DNA of 64,000 bases. Source: Methylobacterium hispanicum (lineage in GTDB: Bacteria; Pseudomonadota; Alphaproteobacteria; Rhizobiales; Beijerinckiaceae). Positions 57,846-64,000 of the stretch are shown one piece after another. Position 1 is the stretch's first letter; the number at the start of each line of letters is the position of its first letter. The position numbers and the translations under genes were made by a program. The notes beneath the pieces were generated by a model. It did not search any database and was not told the origin of the DNA. It saw only the letters and a program-made list of their open reading frames with translations. The stretch lies in the NCBI RefSeq assembly GCF_022179285.1, contig NZ_BPQO01000001.1, positions 1 through 64,000 on the forward strand, read 5' to 3'.

Positions 57846-60800
57846 TCACGCCGCTGCCGTGTGGTGGTGCTGGGCCGGCACGGCGTCGCGGTTGGTCTTC
57901 CGCCGGGAGAACAGCGAGATCAGGACGGGGAGCACCACCAGGATCAGGTTCGGGGCGAGCAGGATGCCGCCGACCACCACCAGCGCCAGCGGCTTCTGCA
58001 CCTGCGAGCCGATGCCGGTGGAGACGGCCGCGGGCAAGAGGCCGACGCAGGCGGCAACGCACGTCATCATCACCGGCCGCATGCGCACGATCGAGGCGTG
58101 CCAGACGGCCTCGGCCCGCTCCATCCCCTCGTCGAGGAGCTGGTTGTAGTAGGCCAGCAGGATCACGCCCTCCATGGTCGAGATGCCGAAGAGCGCGATG
58201 AAGCCGATCGCCGCCGAGATCGAGAAGGGCGTCGCCGTGAGGAACAGCGCGAGGATGCCGCCGATCATCGCCATCGGGATCACCGAGAGCGTGAGCAGCA
58301 TGTCGGTGACCGAGTTGAAGTTGATGAATAAGAGGAGCGCGATCAGCACCAGCGTCAGCGGCACGACGAGGCTGAGGCGGGCCACCGCGTCCTGCAGGTT
58401 CGTGAACTGGCCGACCCACTCCATGTGGTAGCCGGCCGGCATCTCCACCTCCTGGGCGACGCGGGCCTGCGCTTCCAGCACCGCGCTGCCGAGGTCGCGC
58501 CCGCGCACCGAGAACTTCACCGGGATGTAGCGCTCCTGGTCCTCGCGGTAGATGAAGGCCGCGCCGGAGACGAGTTCGACGGTGGCGATCTCCGAGAGCG
58601 GCACCTGCACCACGCCGCCGTTGGGGTTGGGCGCCCCGATGGTGATGTTGCGGATCGTCTCCAGCGAGGAGCGATACTCCTTCGCCAGCCGCACCCGCAT
58701 CGGGAAGTGCCGGTCCGAGCCGTACTCGTAGAGGTCGCCCGCGGTCTGGCCGCCGATCGCGGCCGCCACCGTGGTGTTCACGTCGCCGATGGACAGGCCG
58801 AAGCGGGCGGCCTTCTGCCGGTCGACGTCGATGCGCACCGTCGGCTGTCCGAGGGATGCGAAGACGGCCAGATCCGTGATGCCGGGCACCGTCGCGAGCA
58901 CGCCCTTGACCGCCTCGGCGGTCTTGGTGATCTGCGCGAGGTCGGAACCGTAGATCTTGACCGAGTTCTCGCCCTTCACGCCCGAGGCCGCCTCCTGGAC
59001 GTTGTCCTCGATATACTGCGAGAAGTTGAACTCGATGCCGGGAAACTCCTGCTCCAGGCGCTTGGAGAGGTTGCGGATCAGGGTCTCCTTGTCGAGGCCC
59101 TTCCGCCACTGGTCGATGGGTTTGAGCGGCGCCAGGATCTCGCAGTTGAAGAAGCCGGTGGCGTCGGTTCCGTCGGCGGGCCGGCCCTGGTGCGAGATCA
59201 CGGTGACGACCTCGGGCACCTCCTGGAAGATCTTGCGCAGGCGCTGCACGGAGGCGTTGCCCGCCTCCAGCGAGATCGAGGCCGGCATGGTGCCGCGCAC
59301 GTAGAGGTTGCCCTCCTCGAGCTTGGGCAGGAATTCCAGGCCGAGATTGCGCGCGGCGAGGCCCGAGACGAGCAGGATCGCCAGCGTCACGGCCAGCGAC
59401 AGCACCCGGTTGCGCAGGCCGAACTTCAGGATGATCTCGTGGCCGAAGCGGAGCAGCTTCACGATCAGCGTGTCGCGCTCCTCGACGTGCTTGGGCAGGA
59501 TGAGCGCCGAGAGGGCCGGCGAGACCGTGAAGGTCGCGATCAAGCCGCCGACCAGCGCGTAGGCGTAGGTCTTGGCCATCGGCCCGAAGATGTGGCCCTC
59601 GACGCCCGTCATCGTGAAGAGCGGCAGGAAGCCCACGATGATGATGGTGGCCGAGAAGAAGATCGCCCGGTTCACCTCGGCGCCCGCGATGGCGATGGTG
59701 CCGAGCCGGCCCGTGAGCCCGCCCGGCGCCCGCTGGCCCTTCGAGAGATGCGGCTCGGCGAGGTGCCGGAACACGTTCTCGACCATGATCACGGTGGCGT
59801 CCACGATGAGGCCGAAGTCGATCGCGCCGAGCGAGAGGAGGTTCGCGGAATCGCCCCGCACCACCAGGATCAGGATGGCGAAGCCCAGCGCGAAGGGGAT
59901 CGTCGCCGCCACGATGATAGCGCTGCGGAGCGATCCTAAGAACAGCCACTGCACCACGAAGACCAGCACCACGCCGAAGACGAGATTGTGCATCACCGTG
60001 TGGGTGGTGGTGTGGATCAGCCCCGAGCGGTCGTAGATGCGCTGGATCTTCACGTCGGGCGGCAGGATCGTGGAGTTGTTGATCCGGTCGATCTCGGCCT
60101 CGACGCGTTTCAGGGTCGGCAGGCTCTGGCCGCCGCGGCTCATCAGCACGATGCCCTCGACCACGTCCGGCTGGTCGTCGTGGCCGACGATGCCGAGCCG
60201 CGGCGCGTTCGAGACGCGCACCTCGGCAACGTCCTTAACCAGCACCGGCACGCCGTTCACCTGCGTCAGCATCGTGTCGCGGATGTCGTCCATGTCGCGG
60301 ATCAGGCCGATGCCGCGCACCACCGCCGCCTGCTCGCCGACGTTCAGCGTCTGCCCGCCGACGTTGATCGAGGAGTTGTTGAGCGCCGTCACCAGCTGGA
60401 CGAGCGTCAGCCCTTGGGCCTGGAGCCGGTTGAGATCGACCGCGATCTCGTATTCCTTGGCCTTGCCACCGAAGGCCGTCACGTCGACCACGCCGGGGAT
60501 CGCCTTGAAGCGGCGCTGCAGCACCCAGTCCTGCAGGGTCTTCATGTCGGCCGACGAGTAGCCCGCCGGGCCCACGAGCTTGTAGCGCATGATCTCGCCC
60601 ACCGGGCTCGTCGGCGAGATCTGCGGCTGGGCCCCGTTCGGCAGGGGCGGCAATTGCGAGAGGCGGTTGAGCACGCGCTGCAGCGCCTGCTCGTACGTGT
60701 AGGCGTAGTTGAACTGCACCTTCACGTCGGAGAGGCCGAACAGCGAGATCGTGCGCACGACCGTGGCGTTCGGGATGCCGGCGAGCGCGACCTCCAGCGG

Positions 60801-60998
60801 GATCGTGATGTAGCGCTCGATCTCCTCCGCCGACTGGCCGGGATTCTGGGTGATCACGTCCACGAGCGGCGGGACGGGGTCTGGATAGGCCTCGATGTTG
60901 AGCTGGGTGTAGCTCGCGTAGCCGAGGCCCATCATCACCAGGAAGCCCAGGAAGACCAGGACCCGCTGGCGGAGCGAGAAGACGATCAGGCTGTTCAT
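57846..60998 (-). CDS. HME-RND heavy-metal efflux pump (CusA/CzcA family)
   Basis: Inner-membrane proton-driven pump for metal cations. About 1050 residues, the standard length, with twelve helices and two large periplasmic loops. The start MNSLIVFSLRQRVLVFLGFL and QLNIEAYPDPVPPLVDVITQ are typical. The proton-relay motif reads DFGLIVDATVIMVEN, and GISTMEGVILLAYYNQ matches the family's TM11 region. I cannot confirm the CusA methionine triad, so copper/silver versus zinc/cobalt/nickel is open. The C-terminal His-rich end (QHHHTAAA) could bind metal. The gene lies 20 bases behind the fusion protein gene, ahead of the outer-membrane factor. Confidence 0.95.
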   Translation of the reverse strand: MNSLIVFSLRQRVLVFLGFLVMMGLGYASYTQLNIEAYPDPVPPLVDVITQNPGQSAEEIERYITIPLEVALAGIPNATVVRTISLFGLSDVKVQFNYAYTYEQALQRVLNRLSQLPPLPNGAQPQISPTSPVGEIMRYKLVGPAGYSSADMKTLQDWVLQRRFKAIPGVVDVTAFGGKAKEYEIAVDLNRLQAQGLTLVQLVTALNNSSINVGGQTLNVGEQAAVVRGIGLIRDMDDIRDTMLTQVNGVPVLVKDVAEVRVSNAPRLGIVGHDDQPDVVEGIVLMSRGGQSLPTLKRVEAEIDRINNSTILPPDVKIQRIYDRSGLIHTTTHTVMHNLVFGVVLVFVVQWLFLGSLRSAIIVAATIPFALGFAILILVVRGDSANLLSLGAIDFGLIVDATVIMVENVFRHLAEPHLSKGQRAPGGLTGRLGTIAIAGAEVNRAIFFSATIIIVGFLPLFTMTGVEGHIFGPMAKTYAYALVGGLIATFTVSPALSALILPKHVEERDTLIVKLLRFGHEIILKFGLRNRVLSLAVTLAILLVSGLAARNLGLEFLPKLEEGNLYVRGTMPASISLEAGNASVQRLRKIFQEVPEVVTVISHQGRPADGTDATGFFNCEILAPLKPIDQWRKGLDKETLIRNLSKRLEQEFPGIEFNFSQYIEDNVQEAASGVKGENSVKIYGSDLAQITKTAEAVKGVLATVPGITDLAVFASLGQPTVRIDVDRQKAARFGLSIGDVNTTVAAAIGGQTAGDLYEYGSDRHFPMRVRLAKEYRSSLETIRNITIGAPNPNGGVVQVPLSEIATVELVSGAAFIYREDQERYIPVKFSVRGRDLGSAVLEAQARVAQEVEMPAGYHMEWVGQFTNLQDAVARLSLVVPLTLVLIALLLFINFNSVTDMLLTLSVIPMAMIGGILALFLTATPFSISAAIGFIALFGISTMEGVILLAYYNQLLDEGMERAEAVWHASIVRMRPVMMTCVAACVGLLPAAVSTGIGSQVQKPLALVVVGGILLAPNLILVVLPVLISLFSRRKTNRDAVPAQHHHTAAA

Positions 60999-61018
60999 GG
61001 CGGCGCCCCCCGGCTCCC

Positions 61019-62353
61019 TCAGGAGGCCTTGTCGCCGGAGGCGGCCCGGTCGATGAACAGGGCGCCGCGGGTGACGACCTCCTCGCCCGGGCTCAGGCCC
61101 TCGACCACCTGCGCGTTCTCGCCGTTGATCAGCCCGAGCTTCACCGCGCGGGCCACGATGCTGCCGTCGGGCCTCGCCACCCAGACATGGGCGGCAGCGC
61201 CCTCGTAGACGATCGCGGCCATCGGCACCGCGGGCGAGGGCTGCGGCTTGCCGGTGACGATGGTGAAGGTCGCGAACATCTCGGGCTTCAGCAGCCGCTC
61301 GGGGTTGTCGACCTCGCTGCGCACGGCGAGCCGGCGCGTCGCCGGGTCGAGGCTCGCCGCCATGTAGTTGACCCGCGCCTTGAAGATGCGGGCGCCGAAG
61401 CCGGCGACCCGCGCCTCGACCTCCTGGCCGATGCGGATCTTCGGGATCTCGCTCTCGCGCACGTTGGCGATCAGCCAGACGGTCGAGAGGTCGCCGATCA
61501 CGAAGACCGGGTCGCTGGAGGGGGTGAGGTACTGGCCGACGCCCACTTTGCGCTGCACGATGGTGCCGGCGATCGGCGCCCGGATCTCGACCTCGGGGTT
61601 CAGCCGGCCGTTCTTCTCGAAGCCCGCGATCTCGGCATCGGTCTTGCCGAGGAGGCGCAGGCGGTTCTTCACCGCGTCGAGCGTCGCCTCGGCGGTCTTC
61701 AGGTCGCTCTGGGCCGCGATCACGTCGTTCTGGGCCGACTGGTAGTCCTTCAGCGCCACGGCGCGGGCGGCGAACAGCTCCTGCTGGCGGGACGCGATGG
61801 TCTGGTCGAGCTTCAGGAGGGCCTGCTGCTTCTGCAGGTTGTTGAGGGCCGTCTGGTAGTCGTTCTGCGCCTGGACCATGTCGGTGGCCTCCAGCGTCAG
61901 CAGCACGGCGCCGGCCTTCACCTCGTCGCCCGCCCGGGCCAGAACCTTCGTGACCCGGCCCGAATACGGCGCGGCCACCGGCACGTTGTCGTCCTCGTTG
62001 AGCGCGATGCGCCCCTCCGCCATGCCCTCGGGCCGGAAGGTCATGGTGGCGACCGGGTGAATCTCGAAGGCGGCGCGCTGCTCCCGCGTCGGACGGAAGA
62101 CGCGCTCGCCCGAAGAGGCCGTCTCGGCCCGCTCGGCCGCCTCTTCCGCCGCCTCGCCGCCCCCTGTGAGGTCCCGGACGTAGGCGATCGCCCGCTCGGC
62201 CGCGTCGCGCACCGGCTGCGGGAACACGGCCACCGCGGCCACCAGCGCCACGCACAGGAGCAGCGCAGCGGCGACGGGCAGCAGGCCGACCCGGCGCGCG
62301 GCGCGCGCCTCGCCGCTGCGGGCTTCGGGCTCCAGAGGATTGCGGGCGTCCAT
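61019..62353 (-). CDS. Efflux RND periplasmic adaptor (CusB/CzcB-type membrane fusion protein)
   Basis: Links the RND pump to the outer-membrane channel. About 444 residues. An N-terminal anchor helix (LPVAAALLLCVALVAAVAVF) leads to a lipoyl domain (VPVAAPYSGRVTKVLARAGD), a coiled-coil hairpin (QNDYQTALNNLQKQQALLKL and YQSAQNDVIAAQSDLKTAEA), a second lipoyl half (VEIRAPIAGTIVQRKVGVGQ) and beta-barrel parts near VNYMAASLDPATRRLAVRSE. The order is the one expected. The metal-binding N-terminal methionines of CusB are not evident. ATG 62353 starts the operon; it is divergent from the metallo-hydrolase across 339 bases. Confidence 0.93.
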   Translation of the reverse strand: MDARNPLEPEARSGEARAARRVGLLPVAAALLLCVALVAAVAVFPQPVRDAAERAIAYVRDLTGGGEAAEEAAERAETASSGERVFRPTREQRAAFEIHPVATMTFRPEGMAEGRIALNEDDNVPVAAPYSGRVTKVLARAGDEVKAGAVLLTLEATDMVQAQNDYQTALNNLQKQQALLKLDQTIASRQQELFAARAVALKDYQSAQNDVIAAQSDLKTAEATLDAVKNRLRLLGKTDAEIAGFEKNGRLNPEVEIRAPIAGTIVQRKVGVGQYLTPSSDPVFVIGDLSTVWLIANVRESEIPKIRIGQEVEARVAGFGARIFKARVNYMAASLDPATRRLAVRSEVDNPERLLKPEMFATFTIVTGKPQPSPAVPMAAIVYEGAAAHVWVARPDGSIVARAVKLGLINGENAQVVEGLSPGEEVVTRGALFIDRAASGDKAS

Positions 62354-62692
62354 CGTGGTCTCGGGGTCGGTCCGCAGCAGGTTCGGCACCGCGGGCCGGC
62401 GCGCGATTCGCGCCCGCCTTCGCCTGCTCGCATCGAGACGACCCTTATCGCTTTTCTGTGGCAGAAGAACCGGGCGGCCGACGAGTTTTGACCGCGGTTG
62501 CAATTTAGCACTGACGACAATTTGATGAACGCGGCTCGCATCTTGGGCGATGGGCGCACGGCCGCCGTGCCGCCGCCGCGGGCGCCCCCGCCTCCCTGTC
62601 CTGACCCGACCTGGATCCTGCCCCGGATCCGGGAGGGCGCTCCCGGGTTGGCCTGAGAGGGTGGGCGGCAAGGGCAGGTGGGAAGAGAGCCG
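62354..62692. promoter_or_regulatory. Divergent control region of efflux operon and metallo-hydrolase
   Basis: No gene is visible. The part 62445-62530 is AT-rich for this genome (CTTATCGCTTTTCTGTGG, then TTGCAATTTAGCACTGACGA) and is the probable promoter of the efflux operon. No convincing dyad of a copper- or MerR-type operator was found by eye. The half next to the hydrolase is GC-rich with GAGAGGGTGGGCGGCAAGGG. Confidence 0.4.
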
Positions 62693-63583
62693 ATGGTCCA
62701 GCAGATCCCGGTCGATCCGAACGCGCGCGCGGACGACCCGCGCGCCGACGCCGAGCGCGACGACGCCACCCACGAGGTCCGGCCCGACCTCGCCTACCAG
62801 CGCCACGTCATCGCCAACGTCGCCTATGTCGGGCGCCCCGGCGAGGCCGGCTGGGTGCTGGTCGATGCGGGCTTTCCCGGCACCCGCGGGCGGATCGAGG
62901 AAGCGGCCGAGGCGCGCTTCGGCGGCGCGCGGCCGGCCGCGATCCTGCTCACCCACGGGCATTTCGACCATGTGGGCGTGCTGGAGGACCTGGCGGCGGC
63001 CTGGGACGTGCCGGTCTACGCCCACCGCCTGGAGCGGCCCTATCTCGACGGCAGCGCCGCCTACCCGCCGGGCGACGCGAGCGTCGGCGGCGGCGCGATG
63101 GCGCTGGCCTCGCCGCTCTTCCCGACCAAGCCCGTGAACGTCGCCGCGCAGCTGCGCGACCTGCCCGAGGACGGCAGCATCCCGGACTTGGCCGGCTGGC
63201 GCTGGATCCACACGCCCGGCCACTCCCCGGGCCACGTCTCGTTCTGGCGGGAGAGCGACCGAGCGCTGATCGCGGGCGATGCCTTCATCACCACGGCGAG
63301 CGAATCGGCCTACGAGTCGATCGTGCAGACCCCCGAGATCCACGGGCCGCCCAAATACCTGACCATCGACTGGCCAGCGGCGCGCGACTCGGTCCGGGCG
63401 CTCGCCGCCCTGAAGCCGGACCTCGCCGTCACCGGGCACGGCCGCGCGCTGGCCGGCACCGAGTTGCGGCGCGGCCTCGAGGCGCTCGCGGCGGATTTCG
63501 ACCGCATCGCCGTTCCGGACCAGGGCCGCTACGTCGAGCGGCCCAACCGCGCCGAGGACGGCTCGGCCTACCGGTCACCCTGA
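62693..63583 (+). CDS. Metallo-beta-lactamase-fold hydrolase
   Basis: About 296 residues, cytoplasmic (no signal peptide). LLTHGHFDHVGVLED supplies His, His, Asp and His metal ligands, HTPGHSPGHVSFW the next His, GDAFITT the Asp, and VTGHGRALAG the last His. The long N-terminal insert (AERDDATHEVRPDLAYQRHV) precedes the fold. The arrangement resembles glyoxalase II- and lactonase-like hydrolases; the substrate is unknown. ATG 62693 has GGAAGAGAG 4 bases before it and is better than GTG 62678. Divergent from the efflux operon. Confidence 0.87.
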   Translation: MVQQIPVDPNARADDPRADAERDDATHEVRPDLAYQRHVIANVAYVGRPGEAGWVLVDAGFPGTRGRIEEAAEARFGGARPAAILLTHGHFDHVGVLEDLAAAWDVPVYAHRLERPYLDGSAAYPPGDASVGGGAMALASPLFPTKPVNVAAQLRDLPEDGSIPDLAGWRWIHTPGHSPGHVSFWRESDRALIAGDAFITTASESAYESIVQTPEIHGPPKYLTIDWPAARDSVRALAALKPDLAVTGHGRALAGTELRRGLEALAADFDRIAVPDQGRYVERPNRAEDGSAYRSP

Positions 63584-63628
63584 GGCGGGCCGACCCCGGC
63601 CCCGGCCCCGACGGGCCGGCCGCTTCCC

Positions 63629-64000
63629 TCAATGGGCCGGCAGCGGACCGGCCGTCGGGCGGCCCCGCATCGCGAGGGCCGTCGCGGCCGCCCCGACGAC
63701 CTCCACCAGCGCGAAGGCGAGGAGCGGCATCGGGGCGAGGTCGGCCATCACCAAGAGGACGAAGGCGGCGGCGAGGCAGGTCCGGACGACGACGCTCGCG
63801 CCGATCAGCGGCCGGTCCTCGTGCCGCGCGAACAGCGCGTCGTAGGCGGCGAAGCAGAGCATCAGGAGCCCGACGACCCGGAAGAGGTAGGGCTCGCCCG
63901 CCACGCCGAGCAGCCGCGCCACGCCCTCGGGGGCGAGCAGGAACGCGAGGCCGGCGGCGGTGAGGTAGGCGGCGTGGGCGATGACGGTCCTGGCCGGCGC
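63629..64000 (-). CDS. Small membrane protein, N-terminus cut by window edge
   Basis: At least 124 residues are open on the minus strand to the edge of the window without a stop. Four membrane helices are suggested: HAAYLTAAGLAFLLAPEGVA, FRVVGLLMLCFAAYDALFAR, VVVRTCLAAAFVLLVMADL and LLAFALVEVVGAAATALAM. No family is recognised with certainty; it resembles small four-helix proteins of unknown function. A GTG at 63922 could be an internal start, but helix one lies upstream of it, so the real start is probably outside. Convergent with the metallo-hydrolase. Confidence 0.65.
   Translation of the reverse strand, partial: APARTVIAHAAYLTAAGLAFLLAPEGVARLLGVAGEPYLFRVVGLLMLCFAAYDALFARHEDRPLIGASVVVRTCLAAAFVLLVMADLAPMPLLAFALVEVVGAAATALAMRGRPTAGPLPAH

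Noticed and set aside
56176..59949. One continuous frame joining part of the RND pump region with the outer-membrane factor
   Set aside because: Only the part from 57729 down matches a protein family. The upstream part is another frame of the pump gene, so this is not a fusion.
57846..62255. Continuous frame that would join the adaptor and pump genes
   Set aside because: The first 400 codons are a shadow of the adaptor gene; the pump begins at ATG 60998 with a typical N-terminus.

Overview
The window is about 64 kb of very GC-rich DNA from an alphaproteobacterium. The best guess is a Rhizobiales/Hyphomicrobiales member close to Methylobacterium or Methylorubrum. The basis is the alphaproteobacterial cellulose accessory genes (BcsS- and BcsN-like), the CobS/CobT cobaltochelatase pair, the DUF1275, SHOCT and ligase-exonuclease genes, and the typical intergenic palindromes. 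No rRNA, convincing tRNA, transposase, phage gene or CRISPR array was seen, and the whole stretch reads as ordinary chromosome. GC bias opens long frames opposite nearly every gene, so strands were chosen by protein family recognition.

Layout. 1-5.1 kb (minus): a truncated PAS histidine kinase, BcsS, and a hybrid kinase-like protein whose ATP-binding boxes look degenerate. 5.5-14.8 kb (plus): a tightly overlapping cellulose operon, bcsA-bcsB-bcsZ-TPR protein-BcsN-like protein. 14.8-23.6 kb: RraA-like protein, MFS carrier, D,D-carboxypeptidase, QueE, a small conserved protein, a GNAT enzyme, and ornithine decarboxylase with a long structured leader that contains a small upstream ORF. 23.8-31.1 kb: polysaccharide flippase, glycolate oxidase subunits GlcE and GlcF, a Tat-exported metallo-hydrolase divergent from an AraC regulator, and an orphan ABC solute-binding protein. 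31.3-43.5 kb: an IF-1 paralogue, EamA carrier, a pair of related small secreted proteins, methyltransferase, M20 peptidase, haloacid dehalogenase, carbamoyltransferase, NhaA, CcdA-like protein, ParB-like protein, MepA, nitroreductase and a SHOCT protein. 43.5-55.6 kb: SplB-like radical SAM enzyme, nucleoside deaminase, a dnaJ-cobS-DUF29-cobT block, BolA, ArfB, DUF1275 protein, TPR-methyltransferase, and an exonuclease-DNA ligase-YjbQ operon. 55.6-64 kb: an HME-RND efflux operon (membrane fusion protein, pump, outer-membrane factor, GNAT), a second metallo-hydrolase, and a truncated membrane protein.

How genes work together. The cellulose genes form one functional unit: synthase, periplasmic partner, endoglucanase, TPR scaffold and accessory proteins, with two sensor proteins beside it. 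Its PilZ domain lacks the usual aspartate of the second c-di-GMP motif. CobS and CobT are the chaperone subunits of aerobic cobaltochelatase. The efflux genes make a complete tripartite pump. The most interesting regulatory element is the roughly 400-base leader of the ornithine decarboxylase gene, with a ribosome-binding site, a small ORF and several stem-loops. It resembles in context the alphaproteobacterial speF leader RNA. A family of intergenic palindromes (at 23.2, 25.3, 36.4 and 45.2 kb) and a two-hairpin element (20.6 and 55.6 kb) sit mainly between convergent genes.
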